A stretch of 64,000 nucleotides of DNA from an uncultured Paraprevotella sp. (GCA_900546665.1 URDY01000002.1:1-64000); one strand, 5' to 3'; positions 26,064 through 34,880 are shown, counted from the stretch's first letter. Translations and numbers: made by a program. The notes: generated by a model not told the origin, from the letters alone.

Positions 26064-26738
26064 ATGAACAGCGATATACAAATCATCGTTTCCAATGAAA
26101 TACGTGCCGTATGCCCGGATTTCGTCGGAGCCGCATTGGAGGCAGAATTCTCCAATTCACCGTATTCAGAAGCCTTATGGAATGAAATCCATCAGTTCCA
26201 GACCTCATATACCAGCCGGTACACTATCAGTTCCATAAAGGAAATGCCTTCCATACAGGCTACCCGTACTGCCTATAAACGCTGCGGAAAGGATCCCAGC
26301 AGATACAGGCCTTCAGGGGAAGCTTTAGTCAGACGCATGCTCAACGGACACGATCTCTACCAGATCAATACGGCAGTCGACCTGGTCAATCTGGCTTCTA
26401 TTGCCTATGGTTATTCCATTGGCGGATTTGATAAAGACAAAATCCAAGGTCATACCCTTACTCTGGGCATCGGCAAGGCAGGCGAACCTTATGAAGGTAT
26501 CGGAAGAGGCCCGCTCAATATAGAAGGTCTGCCCGTTTATCGCGACACCATGGGTGGTATCGGAACTCCTACCAGCGACCACGAGCGGACCAAACTTTCG
26601 TTGGAATCACAACGGATTCTGGCTATTGTCAACGGTTATGACGGCAACAGGGAGCAAGTCCGGGCCTGTGCGGAATTCATGCAGGAACTGCTTCAAAAAT
26701 ATGCATTCTCAGATGGCGGACAAATCCGTTTCTTTTAA
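26064..26738 (+). CDS. Stand-alone B3/B4 tRNA-binding domain protein
   Basis: 224 residues, similar to the B3/B4 editing domain of the phenylalanyl-tRNA synthetase beta chain. Family features include TRTAYKRCGKDPSRYRPSGE (about 70-90), INTAVDLVNLASIAYGYSIGGFD (about 105-127) and the final GGI/GTPTSDHERTKL part. In PheRS this domain hydrolyses wrongly charged tRNA, so a free-standing copy may edit in trans or bind an amino-acid-like metabolite; neither has been shown for this group as far as I know. It is cytoplasmic and the middle gene of three small co-directional genes. No synthetase gene is nearby. Confidence 0.85.
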   Translation: MNSDIQIIVSNEIRAVCPDFVGAALEAEFSNSPYSEALWNEIHQFQTSYTSRYTISSIKEMPSIQATRTAYKRCGKDPSRYRPSGEALVRRMLNGHDLYQINTAVDLVNLASIAYGYSIGGFDKDKIQGHTLTLGIGKAGEPYEGIGRGPLNIEGLPVYRDTMGGIGTPTSDHERTKLSLESQRILAIVNGYDGNREQVRACAEFMQELLQKYAFSDGGQIRFF

Positions 26739-26757
26739 AATAAACACCAGATAAAAC

Positions 26758-27288
26758 ATGAAAAGATTAATTCTGACCGGGCTACTGTCCCTGCTCCTTC
26801 TGCAGGTCTTTGCACAAATGGATCAGCCTGCACCTACCGTTTTCATTTATGTCAACGGAAATCCTCATCCCATGACTGCTATCACCAGTCAGACAGAACA
26901 AAAAAGAGGATGGGACATACAGGGTATCACAGTGGGACAAAAAACCATCCGTTATTTCTCAGGGGAACATGCCAAACAACTCACCGGCAATCAGCCCAAG
27001 TTTGCCATTTATCCCAAATCCGAACATCTCAACGACTATGTCATTATCCGTCTGAAAGAACGTAAGGGATACAGGAGGTTGCCGACAGCAGAATTCAAGG
27101 ACTGCGACTACGTGCGTATTGAACCGGACAAGTTTCAAATCGAAAATTTGCCCGAAATGGGATTTGCCGTAACACCGCTCACTCCTCTTTTCCCTGGCGA
27201 ATACATCCTGTTGGATATCTCTCAAAAGAGCGTCAACCAATATGGTGACATTAAAGCCTATGACTTCTGCGTAGAAGAGGAAAAATAA
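26758..27288 (+). CDS. Hypothetical exported protein
   Basis: 176 residues with a clear signal peptide (MKRLILTGLLSLLLLQVFA, cleavage near AQ) and no lipobox, so probably periplasmic or secreted. The mature part is basic and beta-rich (VFIYVNGNPHPM, FAIYPKSEHLNDYVIIRLKERKGYRRLP, FPGEYILLDIS). No family is recognised with confidence. It follows the B3/B4 gene by 19 bases and ends with a hairpin just before the B12 riboswitch, so it is the last gene of its transcript. A connection to vitamin B12 is not implied. Confidence 0.65.
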   Translation: MKRLILTGLLSLLLLQVFAQMDQPAPTVFIYVNGNPHPMTAITSQTEQKRGWDIQGITVGQKTIRYFSGEHAKQLTGNQPKFAIYPKSEHLNDYVIIRLKERKGYRRLPTAEFKDCDYVRIEPDKFQIENLPEMGFAVTPLTPLFPGEYILLDISQKSVNQYGDIKAYDFCVEEEK

Positions 27289-27325
27289 GAGTTCTATTTA
27301 TTACAAACAGCTTATAATCAACTAC

Positions 27326-27366
27326 TAAAGGATACACTGAGCCAATTTTTGCCAGTGTATCCTTTA
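27326..27366 (+). terminator. Hairpin terminator before the B12 operon
   Basis: TAAAGGATACACTG (27326-27339) pairs perfectly with CAGTGTATCCTTTA (27353-27366), a 14-bp stem. No T-run follows, so efficiency is uncertain. Confidence 0.6.
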
Positions 27367-27441
27367 TGGTTGGAGACACCTCATCATTTCATTTCTTACA
27401 AAAAAACAGTCCTTTCTTGCCTGCATTAAGATAAAAAAGAT

Positions 27442-27449
27442 TATCTTTG
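27442..27449 (+). promoter_or_regulatory. -7 promoter element of the btu operon
   Basis: TATCTTTG, placed a few bases before the expected 5' end of the riboswitch. A weak CTTG at 27416-27419 could be the -33 element with a 22-base spacer. Confidence 0.55.
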
Positions 27450-27453
27450 CAAC

Positions 27454-27640
27454 GTTTTGTTCCGCCAGCTTCCATTGGCGATGCTGCGGATGAAAAGGGA
27501 ATCGGGTGAAAGTCCCGGACAGTCCCGCTGCTGTAAGCTCCGTTATTGTGTTTGCTTATTACCCCAGCCACTGTCTTTTCCATAAAAAAGAAAAGGCGGG
27601 AAGGCCAAGCAAACTGGAGTAAGTCAGAAGACCTGCAAAA
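27454..27640 (+). promoter_or_regulatory. Cobalamin riboswitch
   Basis: The untranslated leader has the conserved blocks of the adenosylcobalamin-class aptamer: GGGAATCGGGTGAAAGTCCC (27499-27518), then ACAGTCCCGCTGCTGTAAG (27522-27540), and the B12 box AGTCAGAAGACCTGC (27622-27636). Between them is the expected pair of variable stems with a purine-rich arm. It sits directly ahead of btuB, so B12 would switch off the uptake operon. Whether it prefers adenosyl- or methylcobalamin cannot be told from sequence. Confidence 0.93.
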
Positions 27641-27651
27641 CCCAAGCCGTG

Positions 27652-27679
27652 CTTGCGTTCACGAGGAATGAACAGCAAG
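27652..27679 (+). promoter_or_regulatory. Hairpin after the B12 aptamer, possible expression platform
   Basis: CTTGCGTTCA (27652-27661) pairs with TGAACAGCAAG (27669-27679) with one bulged A. The loop holds CGAGGAA. There is no T-run, so if it is the switch it would act at translation and not termination. It lies 15 bases before the btuB start. Confidence 0.35.
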
Positions 27680-27694
27680 ATCATGCATTAAAAT

Positions 27695-29728
27695 ATGCAA
27701 CAAACAAACAGTAAGATGAACAGTAAGTATCCCGTCTGCAAAGCCGGTATATGTCTGATGGTATGCCACAGCCTGATTACTGTCCCTACCCTGTCCGCAC
27801 AACCGGACAGAACTACCAGTCAGGACAGTTCGCACGTGATCAGCAACATCACAGTCAGCGCCCGCCACATACCTTCCAACATGTCCGCCTCAGCTCCGCT
27901 CCAATCCATTGACCGAAAAGCGATGGAACGCATGGGGGCATTGGAAGTATCCGATGCTGTCCGTCATTTTGCGGGCATCAGCGTAAAGGACTACGGAGGC
28001 ATCGGTGGATTGAAGACCATATCTGTACGCAGTATGGGTGCACAACATACTGGAGTGACATACGACGGTGTAGCCATTGGTGACTGTCAGTCCGGACAGG
28101 TTGACATTTCACGATTTTCTTTGGCCAACGTCTCCCAGCTTACCATGTCCATCGGACAGAGCGACAATATCTACCAAAGTGCACGCACATTCGCTTCTGC
28201 CGGAGTACTGCATATCGAAACGGCACAGCCGGTATTTGATACACGGAACTTCAACCTCAACGCCATGGTCAGAACCGGATCATTCGGACTGCTCAACCCC
28301 TCTCTGCTTTATAAGCAGAAAATCAATGACAGGCACAGTCTTTCATTCTACGGTGATCTGCTGAGAGCAGACGGTAACTATCCTTTCACCATGCGCAATG
28401 GCAATGTATTCATCAACAGCAAGCGCAACAACAGCGATATACTGACATTCCGCACGGAGGCCAATTATTATGCTTCATTAACAGACAGACAGTCACTCAA
28501 TGTAAAGGCTTATTTGTTCGACTCACGTCGCGGACTGCCGGGAGGCATCATCTACGACAACCCTTATGCAGTTGAAAGACTGTATGACAAAAACTATTTC
28601 GGACAGTTCAGATACGAAAACCGGTTTAATGAACGGTTAAAGCTGAAAGTCAACGGCAAATACAATTATAGCTGGACACGTGATTACAACAACGAATCAT
28701 CCGGTGTTACAGACAACCGCTACCGACAGACTGAAGCCGATCTCTCTGCTGTTATCTGGGGAATCCCACTGAAAGGTCTGCAGCTGTCACTGGCACAGGA
28801 TTTTTCATTCAATCATCTGAGTGACAATCTGGTTGACTGCAAACATCCTTCCCGGTATACTTTGTTGAGTGTCCTGGCAGCCCGCTACAATTACAAAAAT
28901 GTGACTCTTACAGCCTCTTTGCTGAACACTTTTATTACGGAACGTGTTCAGACAGGTGTACCGGCTGATGATCGGGAAAAACTGTCACCGGCATTCAGTG
29001 TGTCCTGGAAACCTTTCAACCGGGTCGGCCTGCGGTTAAGGGCATCCTACAAGGATATCTTCCGTAACCCCACATTCAATGACCTTTATTATCTGGTCAT
29101 CGGTAACACCCGGCTCCGTCCGGAAACCACCCGTCAGGGCAATATGGGCATCACATGGACAGAAGACTGGAACGGTATATTCCGATCCGTCAGTTTTTCA
29201 GCAGACGCTTATTACAATATCGTAAATGATAAAATCATAGCCGTACCGACCATGTTCGTATGGAAGATGTCCAATATCGGAAAAGTGGAAACCATCGGCA
29301 CAGATCTGACTCTGGCCGCAGAACTCTGTCCATGGGATCGATGGAGCATTTTCGCTTCCGGAAGCTATAATTTCATGCAGGCAGAGGATATCACCAGCCG
29401 TCAGAACAAGACATGGCGCCAGCAGATTGCCTATACGCCCCGCCATTCGGGCAGCGGAAGCGTGACCCTCGAAATGCCTTGGTGTAGCCTGACCTATAAT
29501 GTCACCTATGCTTCAGAACGTTATACCAAGACGCAAAATTCGCCAGACAACCGTATCAAGCCTTATGCCGACCACGGTTTGTCATTATCCAAAGCATTCC
29601 ATTTCAAAGGACACCGGCTCCGCATACAGGCCGATGCACTTAACCTGGCGGGATATAACTATGAAGTCATACGATACTATCCCATGCCCGGACGGCATTA
29701 CAAACTGACTCTGAATTATCAATTATAA
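27695..29728 (+). CDS. btuB: TonB-dependent vitamin B12 receptor (BtuB type)
   Basis: 677-residue outer-membrane receptor with a signal peptide (to about LSAQP). The plug domain (about 50-170) contains VSDAVRHFAGISVKDYGGIGGLKTISVRSMG, and a 22-strand beta barrel follows, ending in a C-terminal beta strand (YKLTLNYQL). It lacks the N-terminal CNA-B-like domain of SusC proteins, as expected for BtuB. The upstream cobalamin riboswitch and the following btuG, btuF, btuC and btuD homologues settle the substrate as a corrinoid. The ATG at 27695 is used; a second ATG at 27716 is possible and would shorten the signal peptide by 7 residues. Confidence 0.9.
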   Translation: MQQTNSKMNSKYPVCKAGICLMVCHSLITVPTLSAQPDRTTSQDSSHVISNITVSARHIPSNMSASAPLQSIDRKAMERMGALEVSDAVRHFAGISVKDYGGIGGLKTISVRSMGAQHTGVTYDGVAIGDCQSGQVDISRFSLANVSQLTMSIGQSDNIYQSARTFASAGVLHIETAQPVFDTRNFNLNAMVRTGSFGLLNPSLLYKQKINDRHSLSFYGDLLRADGNYPFTMRNGNVFINSKRNNSDILTFRTEANYYASLTDRQSLNVKAYLFDSRRGLPGGIIYDNPYAVERLYDKNYFGQFRYENRFNERLKLKVNGKYNYSWTRDYNNESSGVTDNRYRQTEADLSAVIWGIPLKGLQLSLAQDFSFNHLSDNLVDCKHPSRYTLLSVLAARYNYKNVTLTASLLNTFITERVQTGVPADDREKLSPAFSVSWKPFNRVGLRLRASYKDIFRNPTFNDLYYLVIGNTRLRPETTRQGNMGITWTEDWNGIFRSVSFSADAYYNIVNDKIIAVPTMFVWKMSNIGKVETIGTDLTLAAELCPWDRWSIFASGSYNFMQAEDITSRQNKTWRQQIAYTPRHSGSGSVTLEMPWCSLTYNVTYASERYTKTQNSPDNRIKPYADHGLSLSKAFHFKGHRLRIQADALNLAGYNYEVIRYYPMPGRHYKLTLNYQL

Positions 29729-29752
29729 TAACACTTGTAAAAATTGTACATT

Positions 29753-30856
29753 ATGGAAAAGAAATGGTTCAAACTGGCTCTGACAGCTGTAGCTGTATGC
29801 AGCCTGACAGCTTGTAACGAAGACGATGATTCCACTCATACACCGCCTGTCATCCCACCTGTAAACATAGAGACATCAGGTGCTTACATTATCAATACAG
29901 GCGACTGGGGTACCAACAACGGCAGTATCATGTGGTACAACAAGGCAGACCAGACTGTAAGCCCTGACCTTTACCTTCAGGCCAACGGCAAAGGTATAGG
30001 CGACGTACAGGACGTTTGCGTATACGGCAGCAAGCTTTATGTCACTTGCAGCACTTCTGCCAAACTTGTCATCCTGGATCTCCAAGGCAAGGAAATCAAG
30101 GCTGATACCCTGAAGAATGAAGCCGGCCAGCCTGTCACGCCGCGATACATCACCAGTGCAGAAGGCAAAGTATTCTTCACTGCTTATGACGGTACCGTTT
30201 CTCGCATTGATACGACAACCCTTGAAATAGACAAGAAGATCACGCTCGGAGGCAAGCCTGAAGGACTGACCTATGCCAACCACAAACTCTACGTCTGCCA
30301 GTCGGACTATTACGGAAACGGTGAAGGCAAGAGCATTTCCGTTATTGACGTGCCGTCATTCACGTTTACCAAGAGTATTGATGTCATGCTCAATCCTTAC
30401 AACCAGATCCTGACTGCCAAGAACGGCAAAGTCTATTTCGTGTCTAACGGTAATTATGCCGGAAGTCCTAGCCTGACCGAGGACCAGTATATTTACCAGA
30501 CCCTGCAATGTATTGACCCGAACACGGATGAAGTCAGCACGCTCTGCCGCGCTTCTTACATCACCAACTACGAAGACAAGATGTACGTTCTTTACTCAGA
30601 ATACTATCTGCCTTCCAGCAAGGAAGCCTTCATCTACGATCTGAACACCGGCGAGAAGACGTCATTTATTGACATCAACACCATCCCCAATCCTCAGTTC
30701 ATCGCAGCCGATCCCGAAAACGGCGACATCTACATCGGCAACAACAACTACGACGGTTCTTACAACGATGTATACCGTTTCGACAAGAGCGGCAACCAGC
30801 TCAATGTCCTGGAAACCGGTTACTATACGACGAACATGCGTTTTGTTAACAAATAA
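29753..30856 (+). CDS. btuG: BtuG-type surface B12-binding lipoprotein (beta-propeller)
   Basis: 367-residue lipoprotein: MEKKWFKLALTAVAVCSLTAC with Cys21, followed by NEDDDS, an acidic stretch that in Bacteroides directs lipoproteins to the outer face. The mature part is a run of YncE-like propeller repeats (for example VCVYGSKLYVTC, ISVIDVPSF, AKNGKVYFVSNG, ADPENGDIYIGNNNYDGSY). BtuG of Bacteroides is a seven-bladed propeller that sits on BtuB and captures B12 with very high affinity (established for B. thetaiotaomicron). Position right after btuB, 24 bases downstream, and under the riboswitch supports the same role. The ATG at 29753 gives the proper signal peptide; the one at 29744 is 3 codons earlier. 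Confidence 0.88.
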   Translation: MEKKWFKLALTAVAVCSLTACNEDDDSTHTPPVIPPVNIETSGAYIINTGDWGTNNGSIMWYNKADQTVSPDLYLQANGKGIGDVQDVCVYGSKLYVTCSTSAKLVILDLQGKEIKADTLKNEAGQPVTPRYITSAEGKVFFTAYDGTVSRIDTTTLEIDKKITLGGKPEGLTYANHKLYVCQSDYYGNGEGKSISVIDVPSFTFTKSIDVMLNPYNQILTAKNGKVYFVSNGNYAGSPSLTEDQYIYQTLQCIDPNTDEVSTLCRASYITNYEDKMYVLYSEYYLPSSKEAFIYDLNTGEKTSFIDINTIPNPQFIAADPENGDIYIGNNNYDGSYNDVYRFDKSGNQLNVLETGYYTTNMRFVNK

Positions 30857-30872
30857 GAACAAACAGTCCGGA

Positions 30873-32012
30873 ATGAAACGGAATCTCTTTTATCTCCATA
30901 TACTGTGTGCAGTCTTGTGTCTTACCGCTTGCGGGGGGCATAAGACTGCTTCTTCTTCCAATGATCAGGAAGGAGACACGCTCGTCATGCGCCATGCCAA
31001 AAACCTGACTGTCATACATTATGATCATTATACGGCAGTAAAGCTGCGCAATCCATGGGATACCCTGAAAACGCTCCATACCTATATTCTCGTAGACAAG
31101 AACAGCCCGGAACCGTCATCACTCCCTGAAGGAACCATAGTCCGGATACCGGTAGAAAAGGCACTGATCTACTCTTCCGTCCATTGTGGCCTGTTCGACG
31201 AACTGGGTATAGCCGACCACATAGCCGGAATCTGTGACTTGCAATATATCAAACTGGAAAAAGTAAGAAAAGCTTGTCTTGAAGGACGTGTAGCAGACTG
31301 CGGAAACGGCATGAATCCGAATATCGAACGAATCATCGACCTGCATCCTGACGCGCTGCTGATTTCCCCGTTCGAAAACAGCGGAGGATACGGACGTGTG
31401 GAAAAACTGGATATTCCCATTATCGAATGTGCCGACTACATGGAAAGCTCTCCTCTGGGAAGAGCGGAATGGATGCGGTTCTACGGTCTGCTGACCGGTA
31501 CGGCCTCACAGGCTGATTCACTCTTTAATCAAGTAGAACAGACTTATTTGTCACTAAGCCGTCTGGCACAAAACGAACCAGACCGTCCTACCGTATTAGG
31601 CGAACTGAAAAACGGTGCGGCCTGGTATGTCCCCGGAGGACAAAGCACGACAGGCCAGCTTTTCGAGGATGCCGGCAGCCATTATGTTTTCGCCTCCCTG
31701 AAACAGAGTGGTTCCGTCCCGCTGTCATTCGAAACCGTATTCAACAAAGGCGAGCATGCCGACTTCTGGTTCATCAAATACAACCAGGCCATAGACAAGA
31801 CTTACAGCGAACTCCAGCGCGACTATGCACCATACAGTCATTTCGATGCTTTCAAGAACCGACGCATATTCGGATGCAACACCAATCGGGTCCCGTTTTA
31901 TGAAGAAACACCCTATCATCCGGAACGGATTCTGAAAGATTTGATAAAAATTCTCCATCCGAAGCTTCTGGAGGGATATTCTACGCAATATTTCACTAAC
32001 TTAGCAGAATGA
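30873..32012 (+). CDS. btuF: B12 ABC transporter substrate-binding lipoprotein (BtuF-like)
   Basis: 379-residue periplasmic-binding protein of the iron/B12 class. The lipobox ends at Cys20 (MKRNLFYLHILCAVLCLTAC). Two alpha/beta lobes follow, with the lobe 1 pattern RIPVEKALIYSSVHCGLFDELGIADHIAGI and HPDALLISPFENSGG typical of FecB/BtuF proteins. It would take the corrinoid delivered through BtuB and hand it to the BtuCD pump. The start codon at 30873 is chosen by the signal peptide; the open frame extends 68 codons upstream in a frame overlapping btuG, which is not credible. The next gene overlaps by 4 bases. Confidence 0.85.
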   Translation: MKRNLFYLHILCAVLCLTACGGHKTASSSNDQEGDTLVMRHAKNLTVIHYDHYTAVKLRNPWDTLKTLHTYILVDKNSPEPSSLPEGTIVRIPVEKALIYSSVHCGLFDELGIADHIAGICDLQYIKLEKVRKACLEGRVADCGNGMNPNIERIIDLHPDALLISPFENSGGYGRVEKLDIPIIECADYMESSPLGRAEWMRFYGLLTGTASQADSLFNQVEQTYLSLSRLAQNEPDRPTVLGELKNGAAWYVPGGQSTTGQLFEDAGSHYVFASLKQSGSVPLSFETVFNKGEHADFWFIKYNQAIDKTYSELQRDYAPYSHFDAFKNRRIFGCNTNRVPFYEETPYHPERILKDLIKILHPKLLEGYSTQYFTNLAE

Positions 32013-33040
32013 ATCGAAAAATCTGTCTTTACATGACCGTTCTGGTCGCTCTTATTCTTTTGCTGATGACAGCCAGCCTGATGTTCGGCTCTGTCCATAT
32101 CCCGGCCGATGCCGTGGCCGACATCCTGCTTGGCCATGAGGTGGAGAAATCAAGCTGGAGTTTCATTATCTGGGAATCACGCCTGCCGCAATGCATTACG
32201 GCTGCACTCTGCGGTGCCGCACTGTCAGCATCCGGTCTGATGCTCCAGACAGTCTTCAACAATCCTCTGGCAGACGCGTCTATCCTGGGAATCAGTTCCG
32301 GTGCCAGCCTGGGTGTGGCGTTGGTCATGCTGGCAGGAGGAGGAACTTTAAGCGCCGGAGCATTCACGCTTTCCGGCTTTCTTTCCGTCATTCTGGGCGC
32401 CTTGGCCGGAGCTTCCCTGATCATGGGCATCATTCTGTTCCTTTCCACCTTACTCCGCAATCCGGTCATGCTGCTGATTGCCGGAATCATGACCGGTTAC
32501 ATCACGTCTTCTGCCATTTCGCTATTAAACTTTTTCTCTACAGCAGAAGGCGTCCATTCCTATATTATCTGGGGACTGGGCAATTTCGGAGGGGTTTCAC
32601 TCGACCAACTGCCGGCCTTCACCCTGCTTACAGTCATCGGACTGTCCATGGCGGTCATGCTCATCAAACCGCTTAATGCCATGTTGCTCGGACCACGGTA
32701 CGCCGAAAATCTCGGCATCAACATCAGGCGCGTAAGGAATGTCCTGCTGCTGGCTACCGGCATCCTGACAGCCGTCACCACTTCTTTCTGCGGTCCGGTT
32801 TCGTTTATCGGACTGGCAGTGCCCCACGTGGCCAGACTGACGCTGGGAACCTCCAACCATAATGCACTCATGCCGGTCACCATGCTCACGGGAAGTGCCG
32901 TAGCCCTGCTGTGTAACCTGATCTGCATCCTGCCCGGCGAAAACGGACTGATCCCGCTCAATGCGGTCACTCCTATATTGGGAGCCCCTATCATCATCTA
33001 TGTCCTCATTCATCAACGTAAAATCCATTATTTCAACTGA
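32009..33040 (+). CDS. btuC: B12 ABC transporter permease (BtuC/FecCD family)
   Basis: 343-residue inner-membrane protein with about ten hydrophobic helices, starting MNRKICLYMTVLVALILLLMTASLMFG. It shows the FecCD family markers: ESRLPQCITAALCGAALSASGLMLQTVFNNPLADASILGISSGAS near the N-terminus and GPVSFIGLAVPHVARLTLG in the second half. Two copies would form the membrane channel. The stop of btuF and the start overlap as ATGA, and its own stop overlaps the btuD start by one base, so the three are translated as a coupled set. Confidence 0.92.
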   Translation: MNRKICLYMTVLVALILLLMTASLMFGSVHIPADAVADILLGHEVEKSSWSFIIWESRLPQCITAALCGAALSASGLMLQTVFNNPLADASILGISSGASLGVALVMLAGGGTLSAGAFTLSGFLSVILGALAGASLIMGIILFLSTLLRNPVMLLIAGIMTGYITSSAISLLNFFSTAEGVHSYIIWGLGNFGGVSLDQLPAFTLLTVIGLSMAVMLIKPLNAMLLGPRYAENLGINIRRVRNVLLLATGILTAVTTSFCGPVSFIGLAVPHVARLTLGTSNHNALMPVTMLTGSAVALLCNLICILPGENGLIPLNAVTPILGAPIIIYVLIHQRKIHYFN

Positions 33041-34062
33041 TGTCAACTGATCAAGCATTTATCGAAGGCCACAATCTGGATCTTGGCTACCGTCAGCACC
33101 ATACCCCCTGCTATATACAGAAAGGATTGCAATTCCAATTGTTCCGGGGTGAACTGACCTGTCTGCTCGGTGCCAACGGAGCAGGTAAGTCTACCTTACT
33201 CCGCACGTTGGCAGGCTCCCAACCTGCACTTGGCGGCGAGTTGCTCGTCAACGGTCATCCTCTCTCCAATATGGACGAACGCGAACGCTCCCGTACCATC
33301 GGTATTGTACTGACCGACAAGACTTATGCCGGAGGACTGACTGTATACGAACTGGTGGCCTTGGGACGACAGCCGCACACGGGATTCTTCGGACGCCTCC
33401 ACGCTCACGACAAGATGATGGTCAGACAAGCCATTGAAGCTGTAGGCATGTCACATAAATCAGAATCCTACGTATCGGAACTCTCCGACGGTGAACGCCA
33501 GAAAATCATGATTGCCAAAGTTCTGGTTCAGGAATGTCCGCTGATACTGCTTGACGAACCGACCGCATTCCTGGATGTGGTAAGCCGGATAGAGATCATG
33601 CAACTCCTCCATAGACTGGCCATCGAAGAACAAAAAGCCATCCTGCTTTCCACCCACGACATCAGTCACGCCCTCACCATTGCAGACCGGCTTTGGCTGA
33701 TGAACCGCCAGTCGGGACTGGTCAGCGGAGTTACGGAGGATCTGATTCTTAACGGAACCATGGACCGGCTCTTTCCGTCACACCCGGAAATCAGTTTCGA
33801 CAGCCGGCAAGGCAACTACACGGTTTGCCTCCGAGAACAGAAACCCATCTGGCTGGAAACAGCAGATGAAACCCTCTTCCACTGGAGCCGGAATGCCCTG
33901 TCACGAATGGGATTCCACGGTACAAAGGAGCATAAGGAGCCCTTTCCTAAACTGACCGTAAGACAAGCGGACGATCTCCTGTTACAAACCAGGGAAGACA
34001 CTTTCCGCTTCACCTCATTTGAAGAATTGGGTCGCTTCCTGGCTTCATGGCCCCAAATCTGA
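33040..34062 (+). CDS. btuD: B12 ABC transporter ATP-binding protein with C-terminal extension (BtuD-like)
   Basis: 340-residue ATPase that should drive B12 import. Walker A is GANGAGKST (44-52). The signature LSDGERQKIMIAK, Walker B LILLDEPTAFLD and the switch histidine in STHDISH are all present. Typical FecE/BtuD proteins are about 250-260 residues; this one carries about 80 extra C-terminal residues (EISFDSRQGNYTV ... FEELGRFLASWPQI) with alternating beta/alpha pattern and no motif I can name. It is the last gene of the btu operon. Its final 18 bases overlap the end of a gene on the opposite strand. Confidence 0.9.
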   Translation: MSTDQAFIEGHNLDLGYRQHHTPCYIQKGLQFQLFRGELTCLLGANGAGKSTLLRTLAGSQPALGGELLVNGHPLSNMDERERSRTIGIVLTDKTYAGGLTVYELVALGRQPHTGFFGRLHAHDKMMVRQAIEAVGMSHKSESYVSELSDGERQKIMIAKVLVQECPLILLDEPTAFLDVVSRIEIMQLLHRLAIEEQKAILLSTHDISHALTIADRLWLMNRQSGLVSGVTEDLILNGTMDRLFPSHPEISFDSRQGNYTVCLREQKPIWLETADETLFHWSRNALSRMGFHGTKEHKEPFPKLTVRQADDLLLQTREDTFRFTSFEELGRFLASWPQI

Positions 34063-34359
34063 CATCCAACCTCCCGACTGCCAAGGTTGGCCTTGCGGAT
34101 AAAGACCAAACATCGTTTTATACCACAAACACATGCAACACGGGATAATGACAGGATACACAGTTTCCGCAGAATGACCGGACTGTCCATACAGAGTGAC
34201 GGTTTCTTTCTTTTCCGGATATTCTGATGTTTCAGATGTCACGGCTGCAACAGTCGTCTCTGCTGTTGTAGTTTCTACGATCTCTTCCCCGCCCGTTGCT
34301 TTTCTTTTTTCCATCCAGCGGCCAAGCGCCCGACGGACAGCCTGTTTCAGCTTTTCCAT
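34045..34359 (-). CDS. Small hypothetical protein, convergent to btuD
   Basis: 104 residues from the ATG at 34359 (MEKLKQAVRRALGRWMEKRK). A basic amphipathic N-terminal helix is followed by a Thr/Glu-rich spacer (VETTTAETTVAAVTSETSE) and a Cys/Trp-rich tail (IIPCCMCLWYKTMFGLYPQGQ). No family is recognised and no signal peptide is visible. It ends within the last 18 bases of btuD. Its composition is unlike random translation, and the third-base pattern is coherent, so it is more likely a gene than noise; still, this is the least certain coding call in the list. The longer start at 34395 is rejected because the added residues look like leader. Confidence 0.45.
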   Translation of the reverse strand: MEKLKQAVRRALGRWMEKRKATGGEEIVETTTAETTVAAVTSETSEYPEKKETVTLYGQSGHSAETVYPVIIPCCMCLWYKTMFGLYPQGQPWQSGGWMSDLGP

Positions 34360-34770
34360 TGTATACACATTTTGATTCTTATACAAAAATAACACATCTT
34401 AAAAGCCCTATGTGTCTTTATGGTCATCTAGTGTCACTTTTGGTTTTTCCAGGTTACTTACAGGTCTTTTTAAGGATTTGGTCCCTATGTTTTTCCTGAA
34501 AGCGTTTTTTTCAGGCCGGATAAAAACATTTCAAAACCCTGATTCCCCCCATTGCCGGCCGGAAAAAAACCCACTCCCAAGAAAAGAATCCACACAAACC
34601 CCTTCACCTCTTCAATCCATAACATAACACAAAGATTATCAATATATTACAAATGAACATCAATGGTTCACCGACCTTTTTTATCCATAAACCTTACAAA
34701 AGTTAAATTTGTAAATAAATACTACCAAACAGCATTTCCGGACTTCGGTATCTTTCCGGAAAAGTCCGGT

Positions 34771-34820
34771 TTACTTTCAAAAAAGTAAGCCTTACTTTTT
34801 AAAAAGTAAGCTTTACTTTT
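34771..34820. repeat. Alternating inverted-repeat cluster
   Basis: TTACTTT and AAAGTAA alternate: 34771-34777, 34782-34788, 34792-34798, 34803-34809 and a fifth copy at 34813-34819, separated by GC steps. Each neighbouring pair can form a short hairpin. It might be a protein-binding or terminator-like structure. Confidence 0.7.
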
Positions 34821-34880
34821 TTTGAAATGTCCTATTCTTTTTTTCGGTCATATTCAGCCTTTTTTCTCTGAAAAAGGATG

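Noticed and set aside
30669..30872. Extended N-terminus of the BtuF-like protein
   Set aside because: The frame overlaps btuG out of frame; the ATG at 30873 gives a proper lipoprotein signal.
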